Shown: piece after piece, positions 10,427-17,888 of the stretch
Numbering within the stretch: the first letter of the stretch is position 1
Layout of the letters: every line of letters starts with the position of its first letter
From: Psychromonas sp. 14N.309.X.WAT.B.A12
Lineage (GTDB): Bacteria; Pseudomonadota; Gammaproteobacteria; Enterobacterales; Psychromonadaceae
NCBI RefSeq assembly: GCF_030397575.1
Contig: NZ_JAPNXS010000001.1
Span: 62,001-126,000 of the forward strand
Direction of reading: 5' to 3'
DNA length: 64,000 nucleotides
Position numbers and translations under genes: made by a program
Notes under the pieces: generated by a model
What the model saw: the letters and a program-made list of their open reading frames with translations, nothing else
Told to the model about the DNA's origin: nothing
The model's database searches: none

Positions 10427-10427
10427 G
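10405..10427 (+). repeat. attL core repeat
   Basis: AGGCTTCAAAATGCC then TTTCTAGG, overlapping the last YbaB codons and stop. It matches 50968-50990 with one difference (T versus A at the 16th base). Integration in a protein gene's 3' end with restoration of the reading frame. Confidence 0.9.
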
Positions 10428-10471
10428 ATTTTTATGCTTTCGAAACAATGCGTTATATTTTTATTGTTTCA

Positions 10472-10492
10472 ATGGGGTCAGTTAGGGGTCAA
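10472..10492 (+). promoter_or_regulatory. Candidate integrase arm site (left)
   Basis: ATGGGGTCA-gt-TAGGGGTCAA contains two tandem GGGGTCA units 11 bp apart. A copy with two mismatches lies at 50842-50862, the same orientation, near the other prophage end. Position 45 bp inside the core fits an arm-type Int site; this is inferred from symmetry only. Confidence 0.5.
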
Positions 10493-10530
10493 TCACCTAC
10501 ATTTTTTACTCTTATCACCTCCAAAGCAAA

Positions 10531-10560
10531 TAAAGGGCCAATTAGGCCCTTTATTTTTAT
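10531..10560. terminator. Bidirectional terminator between ybaB end and int
   Basis: A 9-bp perfect stem TAAAGGGCC/GGCCCTTTA with a 5-nt loop, followed by a T-rich tract on the plus strand and a T-rich stretch on the minus strand. It serves int (ending at 10579, minus) and possibly ybaB. Confidence 0.75.
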
Positions 10561-10578
10561 GTCTTATATTTTATTTGT

Positions 10579-11841
10579 TTATTTTGATTGCTGTTTATTA
10601 ATACTTTCAAGCTGCCCTAATTTTTCTGCTAGCTCATTTCTATATTCGGGGCGTTCGTTTGGTATCCACTTACCGTAAATTTTTCTAATCATTCCCCAGT
10701 CAGTATGCCCTAATTGTTTAGCAAGCCATATTGGATCTGCTCCTATCATTAGCATTTGGCTCGCAAAGGTATGCCTTAGTTGATATGGCTCTCTGTGAAT
10801 TAATTTTGCTTGCCTTAACCAGTCTGCCCATTGTTTCGGTACCGTTGATAACTCTGGTCGTATAAATGGCTTATTTTCTCTGCTTAAAAATATACGCCTT
10901 CTTATAACTGTTTGAGTTTTTCCTAACTTATAGTGAACAGTTTCTACGATTGGTGGTATTAAATAAGTTTGACTGCGTTGACGTTTTAAAACATCTAAGG
11001 CTAATGGCAATAACTCAACTATACGAATACCTGACTTTGTTTTTGGAGGCTTTAATTGACCTTGACGGTTAATGTTATACTTTATGTGTGCAATACCTCT
11101 TTCTAAATCTATGTCTTCCCATGCAAGGGCTTTCATTTCACCCGGCCGCATGCCTGTCCAAGCTAAAAATTGAATCATCTCTTTTGTTTGCTCTACGTGT
11201 ACCACTGCTAACAAACGATTCAATTCATCTTGTGTAAAAGGCACAGTTTGCTCTGTTACATTGTACATGTCATCTGATTTTATACGGCGAACCCGAGTAA
11301 AAGGGCTGATTGTTATTGAACCATCATTAACTGCTTCTTGAATAATACGTTTAAATAAAATGGTGTAATCATCAACAGTAGATTGTTTTAGTGTTTTTAA
11401 GCTGGCTTTTATCGCAAACTCGATTTCTACATGGCTTAACTGAACGACTTCTTTATCAATTAGTTTATGTTTAGTAAGCCATGTTTTCAGTGATTTCATT
11501 TTAGACTGAATACTAAAGGATAACTCACCATCACGTATGCGTTTATAATAATCAATGTAATCACCAACAGTTATCTGTTGTGACAGGTTTTTTGTATCTG
11601 TTGGGAAATGTTTCCGCCAAAATTGCTTAGGGTTTATGTCATAAAATCCAGATGCTATATCTGTCTTTATTGCACCTAATCGGTTATTCGCTATATTAAG
11701 ATTGTGATCGGTTGGTATTAATCCTAGCGTTTTTCTAATAGACGTTGGCGAACCTGGTAATTTAAATTGTAAACGAAGTGAACCATTGTGTATTGATACG
11801 CCCTTGGTATTTTTTATTTTGTTTTCTAATCGTTTGTTCAT
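10579..11841 (-). CDS. int: Phage tyrosine integrase
   Basis: A 420-aa site-specific recombinase. The N-terminal arm-binding region (about 1-80) carries KLPGSPTSIRKTLGLIPT, like DUF3596-type integrases. A SAM-like core-binding domain follows at about 95-190, then the catalytic domain with Arg in GMRPGEMKALAW, Lys in the TKSGIR turn, LRHTFAS (the Arg of the HxxR box; the first position is Gln in YQLRH), LGHTDW and the nucleophile Tyr in IYGKW. It sits directly beside attL and reads toward it, the standard prophage arrangement, so it is the recombinase for the ybaB site. A second tyrosine recombinase in the replication operon is unrelated in sequence. Confidence 0.95.
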   Translation of the reverse strand: MNKRLENKIKNTKGVSIHNGSLRLQFKLPGSPTSIRKTLGLIPTDHNLNIANNRLGAIKTDIASGFYDINPKQFWRKHFPTDTKNLSQQITVGDYIDYYKRIRDGELSFSIQSKMKSLKTWLTKHKLIDKEVVQLSHVEIEFAIKASLKTLKQSTVDDYTILFKRIIQEAVNDGSITISPFTRVRRIKSDDMYNVTEQTVPFTQDELNRLLAVVHVEQTKEMIQFLAWTGMRPGEMKALAWEDIDLERGIAHIKYNINRQGQLKPPKTKSGIRIVELLPLALDVLKRQRSQTYLIPPIVETVHYKLGKTQTVIRRRIFLSRENKPFIRPELSTVPKQWADWLRQAKLIHREPYQLRHTFASQMLMIGADPIWLAKQLGHTDWGMIRKIYGKWIPNERPEYRNELAEKLGQLESINKQQSK

Positions 11842-11893
11842 AAAATCAGTTTTCGCTATTAATGTCTATTGAGAAAGCTACTAGTGTAGAGAT

Positions 11894-12175
11894 TTAAAAA
11901 ATCTTATTTAACTCATGAAGGTTAATCATAATGGAGCACCCTTTGCTTTTTTGTCTCCATACCACATGCTCAGGGTATTGTTCACTGACAATACGTTGTG
12001 CAAGTGCATCTCGGCTTATTCCAACGAGAGAGGCTGCTTGCTTAATGGTCATCCAGCCTTGGTACCCACCATTTCTTTCGAGTTTTTCCACTTTTTGATG
12101 CAGTTCCTGCATTACTTCGAGTAATGTATTTATTTCAATGGAAATAGGCTCTCGGCTACTTTGTTCCGTCTGCAT
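11894..12175 (-). CDS. Small helix-turn-helix protein, excisionase candidate
   Basis: A 93-aa protein with an N-terminal coiled-coil-like stretch (LLEVMQELHQKVEKLERN) and a C-terminal MerR/AlpA-type HTH (MTIKQAASLVGISRDALAQRI). It lies 52 bp upstream of int on the same strand. Position and HTH type suggest a recombination directionality factor, or a regulator of int. It is larger than a typical Xis. No family name can be given with certainty. Confidence 0.6.
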   Translation of the reverse strand: MQTEQSSREPISIEINTLLEVMQELHQKVEKLERNGGYQGWMTIKQAASLVGISRDALAQRIVSEQYPEHVVWRQKSKGCSIMINLHELNKIF

Positions 12176-12240
12176 TATTAACTCCTTTCTGCTTGGTTTT
12201 TCTTGTCGGTTTTAACTGAACTTCATGAATGGTATTCAAA

Positions 12241-12429
12241 CTATTGATTAATTGTGAGGTAATTACCCTCCAAATTTTCGCCATTAATTTTTAAACATTG
12301 TTCCACCGCTGCTGAGCTTTGTTTGGTGAGATTTTGGTCTATGATTCGACCACCAATGTTTAATACCCCTTTAACCGTTGTAGGCATTGTTTGAGTATCT
12401 GGTATCCAAACCACAGTAAATAGCTTCAT
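12241..12429 (-). CDS. Hypothetical early phage protein
   Basis: 62 aa starting at the ATG that overlaps the stop of the upstream gene (TAATG at 12429). A longer in-frame reading from 12468 runs inside the upstream gene and is less likely. It begins MKLFTVVWIPDTQTMPTTVKG and contains no recognisable domain. It is coupled to the upstream DUF551-like gene. Confidence 0.6.
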   Translation of the reverse strand: MKLFTVVWIPDTQTMPTTVKGVLNIGGRIIDQNLTKQSSAAVEQCLKINGENLEGNYLTINQ

Positions 12430-12719
12430 TATTTTCTTTTCACATTCGTTGCAGGTAATGGCATCCAAGCAACTAAAGCATTTGCAGTTTCATATTCGGT
12501 GTCGAAAAAAGTATCGTTCCATTTACCCTGGTATAAATTCACTTGAACAACAGAAAATATCCACTGAGATTCTGGTTCATTCCATGTACATAAAACAGGT
12601 AAAGGTGAGCAATTAAACAAGGCTAAAAACACTTCATCTTTAGGTGCCGTTTCTGGCTTTTCCCACACAAGACAAGGTGATAACTCTGTTTGTTGGTTGT
12701 ATGGTTCTATTTGTTGCAT
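12429..12719 (-). CDS. Hypothetical phage protein, DUF551-like
   Basis: About 96 aa from the ATG at 12719, preceded by GAGGTAAACCC, a good ribosome site. An upstream in-frame ATG at 12767 lies inside a 13-bp hairpin and is less likely. Tryptophan-rich text such as CLVWEKPETAPKDEVFLALF resembles short phage proteins of the DUF551 type, which are of unknown function. Part of the leftward early operon. Confidence 0.6.
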   Translation of the reverse strand: MQQIEPYNQQTELSPCLVWEKPETAPKDEVFLALFNCSPLPVLCTWNEPESQWIFSVVQVNLYQGKWNDTFFDTEYETANALVAWMPLPATNVKRK

Positions 12720-12753
12720 TGGGTTTACCTCAGTGTCAGGGGCGATATTTAAA

Positions 12754-12783
12754 ATAGGTATCGTCATTTCTGACGATACCTAT
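12754..12783 (-). terminator. Perfect 13-bp hairpin between two early phage genes
   Basis: ATAGGTATCGTCA, loop TTTC, then the exact inverse complement. It lies just after the DUF2303 gene stop (12794, minus strand) with a short T-run after the stem. It is probably an attenuator or mRNA-stabilising hairpin in the P_L operon. Confidence 0.6.
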
Positions 12784-12793
12784 GTGTTAGCTA

Positions 12794-13609
12794 TCAAATT
12801 GAACCAATAAATGTCTCAATTTTGTTTTCTTCAAAAGCATTGGTTAAGGCTTCTTTGAACTCATTGACGATTTTTTCTTGTACCGCTTCAAGTTGAATAA
12901 TTCTAAATCCAAGTTGTGGTTTATCTCCACCTGTTAATATGCTCACTCGAATAGTGAAATTATATTCAGCTAACCCTGAATAAGGCTTACAGATGAATTG
13001 AATTTTATTAGGGAGTAACTCTTTACCTTTTGCTTCAATTCGCTCCATAGCACTCATGCTTTCACTAAAGTCTTCAACTTTAGAATTGATTTCACGTGCT
13101 GTTTCAATTGTTAGGTCGCGAAGGCGTTTAGCTGCAATTGGGTTTTGAATCACTTCACCATCACTTGAATACACGGTAATAAAATCTCCCCAATCTTCAA
13201 TGAATTCAGAGGCGTTTTTTTGGGATAAGCGATCGCCATTTGTATTTAGTATCGCTTTATATTGAGCAGTTTTTTCTAGAGAAAGTGTTGATGAATGTTG
13301 TTGGTGACCGGGCGCTATTTCGGTACCTAAGTCAAATACGGTATTGGCTCGCATTTGTTCTGCATTAATAAAACAAGTTGCACCTTCTTGCTGATATTTT
13401 TGTGAGTATGCAATAAAGTCTGCCAAACTATTCGTGTTCATAGCTAAACGGTAATTTGTACGGTGTTCCATGTAACTTTCAAGGTTTTTAACATTAAAGT
13501 TGTCAGGAGTAACAATACAAGGTGCTTTAGTATCCAGTGCCTTTAATTGATCAATGATGGCAGGGATATTGGCAGATTCTTGAATTTGTTTAATCGCTTC
13601 TTTTTCCAT
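12794..13609 (-). CDS. DUF2303 (YfdQ-like) phage protein
   Basis: A 271-aa soluble protein. The pattern MEHRTNYRLAMNTNSLADFIAYSQ, FDLGTEIAPGHQQHSSTLSL and FIEDWGDFI resembles the DUF2303 family found in E. coli cryptic prophage CPS-53 (yfdQ) and many temperate phages. Function is unknown; the family usually sits in leftward early operons near recombination genes, as here. It has a good ribosome site (GAGAG) 9-10 bases before ATG. Confidence 0.8.
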   Translation of the reverse strand: MEKEAIKQIQESANIPAIIDQLKALDTKAPCIVTPDNFNVKNLESYMEHRTNYRLAMNTNSLADFIAYSQKYQQEGATCFINAEQMRANTVFDLGTEIAPGHQQHSSTLSLEKTAQYKAILNTNGDRLSQKNASEFIEDWGDFITVYSSDGEVIQNPIAAKRLRDLTIETAREINSKVEDFSESMSAMERIEAKGKELLPNKIQFICKPYSGLAEYNFTIRVSILTGGDKPQLGFRIIQLEAVQEKIVNEFKEALTNAFEENKIETFIGSI

Positions 13610-13643
13610 TATTTTTCTCTCTTATTGAATGGTTTAAAGTGTG

Positions 13644-13991
13644 TTATTGACTAACGGCCGTTAAGTTAAATTGGCCTGTTAATTCTTCTTTTGGTTGATC
13701 AATAGTAAGGACACCACCTTTACCTACATACATAGGTGTTTCAGTTGTAGTTTGTTCTGACTTCATCCCTCGCTTAGTTATAGTTGTATGGCTAAGTTTG
13801 CTTGCTATTATCACTTGATTATTGTCACCGACTTGAGAAAAAGTAAGTTCAATATTTACTTTCCCTTTACGGTTACCGCCACTGTGAATGACTTGACCCA
13901 ATGCCACGTCGCTTAACATGTGTGATAATTTTTCCTTGAAAATGCCACTTTCAAGTTCCCCGATAAAGTTATCTATATTTGTTTTACTCAT
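13644..13991 (-). CDS. Hypothetical phage protein upstream of the DUF2303 gene
   Basis: 115 aa, predicted beta-rich, with a hydrophilic middle (GGNRKGKVNIELTFSQVGDNNQ). AGGAG precedes the ATG. Its constant position next to DUF2303 genes suggests a partner (in yfdP/yfdQ fashion), but no function is known to me. Confidence 0.7.
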   Translation of the reverse strand: MSKTNIDNFIGELESGIFKEKLSHMLSDVALGQVIHSGGNRKGKVNIELTFSQVGDNNQVIIASKLSHTTITKRGMKSEQTTTETPMYVGKGGVLTIDQPKEELTGQFNLTAVSQ

Positions 13992-14027
13992 TGCCTACTC
14001 CTGTTTTTGTGCTTTGGTTGGTGTTTT

Positions 14028-14216
14028 TTAGGTTTTGCTAATAGCCGATCGATTATTATTTTTTAAACCAGTTATTTGACTTCGTTGATGTGCCATTAGA
14101 CGAATGAAATAAGCTTCGGTGTTATCAATACTTACAATAGGTGACGTGTTAGTTTGTTGTTCGATTGATGTTGTTTGATGCTTTTTAAGCAATGTTACTA
14201 ACGATATTTGTCTCAT
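14028..14216 (-). CDS. Small early phage protein
   Basis: 62 aa, first gene after the P_L-like promoter at 14247-14275. Basic N-terminus MRQISLVTLLKKHQ and the segment AYFIRLMAHQRSQI. The position equals that of lambda N, but no arginine-rich antitermination motif is evident. Hypothetical. Confidence 0.55.
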   Translation of the reverse strand: MRQISLVTLLKKHQTTSIEQQTNTSPIVSIDNTEAYFIRLMAHQRSQITGLKNNNRSAISKT

Positions 14217-14246
14217 AACTTTTTCCTTTTGTTAATTATGAGTATA

Positions 14247-14280
14247 AAGTTAAGTTAACTTGACTTTGGTGTCAAGTTGA
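14247..14280 (-). promoter_or_regulatory. P_L-like promoter with candidate CI/Cro operator
   Basis: On the minus strand TTGACA (14275-14270), a 17-bp spacer and TAACTT (14252-14247). The promoter overlaps the inverted repeat ACTTGAC-N6-GTCAAGT (14258-14278). The blocks ACTTGACTTT (14258) and AAGTTGA (14274) recur at P_R, as expected for a common repressor. Confidence 0.65.
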
Positions 14281-14430
14281 AATGTAAAGAAAACTTTACT
14301 TTTGGTGTAAGGGAAACTACTTTGATTGTATTAGCGAAAGTCAGTTAGGTGAGATAAGTTGCTTTGCTGAGGGTAATGTTAATGATTTTTGGTGTGAAAA
14401 AGGGCGGTTAAGCCCTTTGAGGTGTAACTG

Positions 14431-14886
14431 TTATATATGTGGATATTTTCTTAGAATCGCATCTGAAATCTTTTGTTCTATATTATTTAATTCTGAATGA
14501 ATTGTTTCTAAATGGGTCCTTTTAGTAGAGTCACCTTGATTTTTTATAGAATAAGAATGTAATGTGCATGATTTTCTTAAAAGAAAAGATGATATATCTG
14601 GGTTAATATCTCTTTGTTTAATTCTTATAATTAATTGATTAAGTCTCTTTATTTTGTTTAATACAAGTATTTCATAAGTTGACGGGGAATGATTATAATC
14701 ACCTTTTATCCAAAAAACCTCAGAAAGCTCCTCAATATCGTATAAGAGCTTACATAACTGTTGATATAAAGCGTGTGTCTCACTTCTAGATGATATTCTT
14801 TTTGCATTCCCATATAAAACTTTCCAGCCAATTAAAACTAAGCCTGCTGAAATTAAAGAAGGTGATAGAGCAATTACCCATTCCAT
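14431..14886 (-). CDS. Membrane-anchored protein, last gene of the cI-linked operon
   Basis: A 151-aa protein with one N-terminal membrane helix (about 5-25, VIALSPSLISAGLVLIGWKV). The rest is a charged, mostly helical cytoplasmic domain rich in Lys/Ile with Glu-rich coiled-coil-like segments. Its ATG overlaps the stop of the DUF4325 gene by one base (TAATG), so it is translated with the ATPase/STAS pair. I recognise no family. As the membrane member of the module it could be the effector or the sensor; both are speculation. Confidence 0.8.
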   Translation of the reverse strand: MEWVIALSPSLISAGLVLIGWKVLYGNAKRISSRSETHALYQQLCKLLYDIEELSEVFWIKGDYNHSPSTYEILVLNKIKRLNQLIIRIKQRDINPDISSFLLRKSCTLHSYSIKNQGDSTKRTHLETIHSELNNIEQKISDAILRKYPHI

Positions 14887-15233
14887 TATAGCTTCAACAG
14901 TTTTTCTGCTTCATGTATGTATTCCTTTATTTCCTCGATATAACTTGGGTCATCATCTGATTTTATTTTCAATAAGTTAGATAGTTGCTTTTCAGTAAAA
15001 GCTCTTTGTCTTACTAAACCTCCAAATGACTCTTCTAAAAAAGATGAGCCTATACCTATTGGAATATCATCTAAATCAATTATTAAAATATCATTTTTTT
15101 CGGTACATTCTTTTAAAAGAGGGATTAAAACAGTTCTAAATTTTTCTGCACTTCTAGGTCCATCACTAAGGTAACGACCAAACGGTGTAGGGCTAAATTT
15201 TTCGGCTACATTGTATTTCATATTATTTCTCAT
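14886..15233 (-). CDS. STAS-like protein (DUF4325 type)
   Basis: 115 aa from the ATG at 15233, which overlaps the upstream stop as ATGA. A start five codons earlier is possible but would overlap more. The core ILIIDLDDIPIGIGSSFLEE followed by SFGGLVRQRAF is the signature of STAS-like DUF4325 proteins. In STAS anti-sigma antagonists the Ser at the start of helix 2 is the kinase target; Ser63 or Ser64 here takes that place. It is encoded directly after a GHKL ATPase, the expected partner kinase. Confidence 0.82.
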   Translation of the reverse strand: MRNNMKYNVAEKFSPTPFGRYLSDGPRSAEKFRTVLIPLLKECTEKNDILIIDLDDIPIGIGSSFLEESFGGLVRQRAFTEKQLSNLLKIKSDDDPSYIEEIKEYIHEAEKLLKL

Positions 15234-16162
15234 AATGGGAGTTGCCATTCAATAAGTGTACCATGAACACTGCATTTCATGTGATGGCATAAACTATCAC
15301 CTGTTTTCTTATCTTCAATATATCGGCCATGATCACTATAAATGACTATCATTGAATTGTCTTCAATTTCATTTATTTGGAGTATGTCATGAGTACCTTT
15401 ACCTCTCTCTGGCTGGTCCCTAAACCTGGTAATTCCTTTAGGCAGGACATGTTTAATACATTCTCCATGGTTAAATAAAGGCAATGATGTTGTTGAAGTT
15501 ATTGATTTTGGAATACCTTGACCTTTGTCATAAATGATAAACGCGATTAAATTTTTTTCTTTATTTACAGATATTGCATGCCACCAACGTCTTCCGATAC
15601 CTGTTAATGGGTCGATATGGTTGTCGTCATAAGCATGATGTATCACATTTAACATTGCTTCTTGAACCCCTCTAGAAAATATTTTTTTTTGAGGTGCTGT
15701 TAAATTAATTCCAGAAGTTTTAATTTGCTCTAAAACAATCAAGGAAAATTTATTTGGGTCCGTTCCAGATTGATATGTATTTTTAGATTTTATTAAGCCT
15801 TTTAGTTTGCTCTCACCACCAGGTTTAATTGCTTTAAAAAGCCCCGAGCTAGTAAAACGTTTACGTTGTATCTTATTTACTGGTAAAGATAATGTAATTA
15901 TATCGTGTTTATTTGTAGCTAGTTGAGCCCTGGTTATCTCTGCAAATAACATGACCGATGCCGCTGCAGTAAGGTTTTCTAATTCAGAAAAATCTAAATG
16001 CAATGGCTGATTTTTATTAATTGTAAAATCACCAATTATTGTTAAGTAGTTAAGGGTTTCTACTATTTCATCACTATAGATACACAGAGTTTGAGGTGCT
16101 GTAAGGTGAAATCTACCATTTACATTCTTGGGTTTAAAAGGCAGATGCCCTGTATTACTCAA
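15230..16162 (-). CDS. GHKL ATPase protein with N-terminal STAS-like domain
   Basis: 310 aa starting with TTG at 16162, which overlaps the cI stop (TTGA); there is no alternative ATG before residue 71. Residues about 20-125 look STAS-like (LHLDFSELENLTAAASVMLF). The C-terminal part is a histidine-kinase-type ATP-binding fold: N-box E168 to H176 (EAMLNVIHHA), G1 DKGQGIP (212-218), G2 GKGTHDI (254-260). There is no dimerisation or phospho-His motif, so it resembles anti-sigma kinases such as RsbW rather than sensor kinases. Lying behind cI it should be made in the lysogen. Substrate unknown; the neighbouring DUF4325 protein is the best candidate. Confidence 0.85.
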   Translation of the reverse strand: MSNTGHLPFKPKNVNGRFHLTAPQTLCIYSDEIVETLNYLTIIGDFTINKNQPLHLDFSELENLTAAASVMLFAEITRAQLATNKHDIITLSLPVNKIQRKRFTSSGLFKAIKPGGESKLKGLIKSKNTYQSGTDPNKFSLIVLEQIKTSGINLTAPQKKIFSRGVQEAMLNVIHHAYDDNHIDPLTGIGRRWWHAISVNKEKNLIAFIIYDKGQGIPKSITSTTSLPLFNHGECIKHVLPKGITRFRDQPERGKGTHDILQINEIEDNSMIVIYSDHGRYIEDKKTGDSLCHHMKCSVHGTLIEWQLPL

Positions 16163-16773
16163 AACAATCTACCTGCGAAGATCACTACACCGACTATTGT
16201 ACAGTTGCCATTAACAGGTTGTATTGGGGTTGGCCATTGTGGATTTGCCGCTTTTAAGAACTTATGGCCATCTTCTATGATTAGCTGTTTTAAAGTGGCT
16301 TCGTTTTCGTCATCTAACCTGGCAACGACATACTTTCCATTAAGGGCATCGACTTCTGGGTCGATAAATATTAATTCGCCTTCATTAAATATAGGTGCCA
16401 TGCTTTGACCCCGTACTTTTAGAAGGAATGTTTTGTCGCTACATTTTACTGGGCAGGGGTAGTGATCTGCCTCATGGTAGGCTAATTCATTAATAGCAGA
16501 CCAATTGCCTGCTTGTACCCAATCTAGTACTGGGTACTGCCCTTGTAGTTTATTCAATGGTGTTACTGTATTTTTTTCTGGGTTACCTTTACCGCTTACT
16601 AACCAATCGGGATCGCACTTTAATACCTTAGAGAGTAAATGCATATTTTTAGGTGAAGTATCACCTTTTTCCCACAGGCTCACTGACGCTTTACTGACAT
16701 TTAATGCTTCAGCAATATCTAGTTGAGTTAAGCCTAATTCTTTCCGGCGATTTTTAATTCTTAAATTTTTCAT
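16159..16773 (-). CDS. CI-type phage repressor (HTH plus S24 peptidase)
   Basis: A 204-aa protein. The N-terminal XRE helix-turn-helix (LTQLDIAEALNVSKASVSLWEKG, about 15-37) binds operators. The C-terminal LexA-like S24 domain has the Ala-Gly cleavage site in WVQAGNW, catalytic Ser in GQSMAP and Lys in the ATLKQL region, so RecA-stimulated self-cleavage and SOS induction are expected. It is transcribed leftward from the same intergenic region as cro. Three further genes follow with overlapping stop/start codons. Confidence 0.94.
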   Translation of the reverse strand: MKNLRIKNRRKELGLTQLDIAEALNVSKASVSLWEKGDTSPKNMHLLSKVLKCDPDWLVSGKGNPEKNTVTPLNKLQGQYPVLDWVQAGNWSAINELAYHEADHYPCPVKCSDKTFLLKVRGQSMAPIFNEGELIFIDPEVDALNGKYVVARLDDENEATLKQLIIEDGHKFLKAANPQWPTPIQPVNGNCTIVGVVIFAGRLF

Positions 16774-16800
16774 AGTTTAGTTATCTTAACATCCAATCAA

Positions 16801-16839
16801 TCAAGTTTACTTGACTTTAAAGTTGATTTTTCTTAACCT
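16801..16839 (+). promoter_or_regulatory. P_R-like promoter and CI/Cro operator
   Basis: TTGACT (16811-16816), a 17-bp spacer and TAACCT (16834-16839) precede cro. The -35 overlaps the palindrome TCAAGT-tt-ACTTGA (16801-16814). ACTTGACTTT and AAGTTGA are shared with the P_L region at 14258-14280. The cI promoter must lie in the same 91-bp gap, but I cannot place it. Confidence 0.7.
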
Positions 16840-16864
16840 TTGTGGGGTTGAATAAGAGGGGTTT

Positions 16865-17026
16865 ATGAAAAAAATTGATGCAATCAAATATTTTGGTTCA
16901 GTCAATAAGTTGGCTGAAAGCTTAAACATTACAAAGTCAGCGATTTCTCAATGGCCAAGTAAGGTGCCTAGAGGTCGTGCATGTGAGATCCAAATCCTAA
17001 CAAAAGGGAAATTAAAAGCTGATTGA
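16865..17026 (+). CDS. Cro-like repressor
   Basis: A 53-aa protein, MKKIDAIKYFGSVNKLAESL then NITKSAISQWPSKVPRGRAC. The Cro/DicC-type helix-turn-helix (NKLAESLNITKSAISQW) is clear. It is the first gene right of the P_R promoter, divergent from cI, with GAGGGG six bases upstream of the ATG. The start, size and position all fit lambda-type Cro, which shuts off cI and early transcription in the lytic cycle. Confidence 0.9.
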   Translation: MKKIDAIKYFGSVNKLAESLNITKSAISQWPSKVPRGRACEIQILTKGKLKAD

Positions 17027-17091
17027 TCTATGAGTGTCAGTATAAAACGCTGGCAATAAAAATAACTATTTGAATATAAGGAATTTAAACA

Positions 17092-17523
17092 ATGGATGGG
17101 TTAGATATTGCAATTCACCAAAGCGCACATGCTGATTTACCAGAACTGGCTAAATCGATGGGGCTGAATGAACAGAGTTTACGGAATAAAGTTTGCCCGA
17201 CTAATGAGGTGGCTAAGCTTTCGGTGCAAGAATGGCGATCAATGATGTTGATTACACGTGATGTGCAGTCTCTACGAGTGATGGCTTCTGATTTAGGGAT
17301 GCAGCTAGTTAGTCAAGAGGTTAAGCAAGCATCTGTGTTTGATGCGTTATTAAGCTTTAACAAAGAGCAGGGCGATGTAGCTTTCAGCATACAGGTTGCT
17401 TTTAAAGATAACCATTTAAGCGATAGAGAGTGTGCACAAGTCCGTCGTGAGATTAATGAAGCTAGAAATGCATTGGATGTATTGGAACAGTCTATTCAAG
17501 GGCAAGTAGGGAAACAATTATGA
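17092..17523 (+). CDS. CII-family phage regulatory protein
   Basis: 143 aa with N-terminal DIAIHQSAHADLPELAKSMGLNEQSLRNK, the pattern of phage regulatory CII/YmfL-type proteins that activate establishment transcription. A helical C-terminus follows (DRECAQVRREINEARNALDV). It is in the cII position between cro and the replication genes; AAGGA lies upstream. It overlaps the next gene by 4 bp (ATGA). Confidence 0.8.
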   Translation: MDGLDIAIHQSAHADLPELAKSMGLNEQSLRNKVCPTNEVAKLSVQEWRSMMLITRDVQSLRVMASDLGMQLVSQEVKQASVFDALLSFNKEQGDVAFSIQVAFKDNHLSDRECAQVRREINEARNALDVLEQSIQGQVGKQL

Positions 17524-17888
17524 ATGATCATAGAGAGTTGCTGTTAGTGAGTGCTAAAAATGATAAAGCCCTGCTAGAACAGGGCTTAGTATTACAGCCA
17601 AAAGCACCAACCAAAGCACAAAAGGAAGTAATACAGGGAGATTACCAAGCATTTAATGAAGTTGCAATTCTGTGTTTTCAGCTTATTAATCGCGAACCTA
17701 GGCAGGCACACCTTCGAGTGAACACATGTGATCGCTATGGGAAAAGTATTCGTCTTTCAGTTAATGGAAGAGGTGGGCGAACTGATTGTCATTTAACAAC
17801 AACGTCTGAGGTTGACCAATTAATTGAGCGTTTAACGCAATTAAGAGTCGGTTTGGTGATTGCTGAAAGTAAAGGAGAGTCTTCGTGA
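17520..17888 (+). CDS. Hypothetical phage protein of the replication operon
   Basis: 122 aa, soluble, starting inside the stop of the CII-like gene and overlapping the next gene by 4 bp. The central VNTCDRYGKSIRLSVNGRGGRTD suggests a small beta-sheet fold. I do not recognise the family. Tight coupling on both sides argues that it is a real early protein. Confidence 0.75.
   Translation: MNDHRELLLVSAKNDKALLEQGLVLQPKAPTKAQKEVIQGDYQAFNEVAILCFQLINREPRQAHLRVNTCDRYGKSIRLSVNGRGGRTDCHLTTTSEVDQLIERLTQLRVGLVIAESKGESS

Noticed and set aside
10405-10427. tRNA gene at the attachment site
   Set aside because: The core is protein-coding (YbaB C-terminus) and does not fold as a tRNA. I found no tRNA gene in the window.
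10448-10678. Plus-strand open frame between ybaB and the int 3' end
   Set aside because: It runs through the terminator and over the antisense strand of int, has no good ribosome site and reads like non-coding sequence.
16091-16408. Plus-strand open frame across the cI/ATPase junction
   Set aside because: Antisense to two well-supported genes and without a ribosome site.
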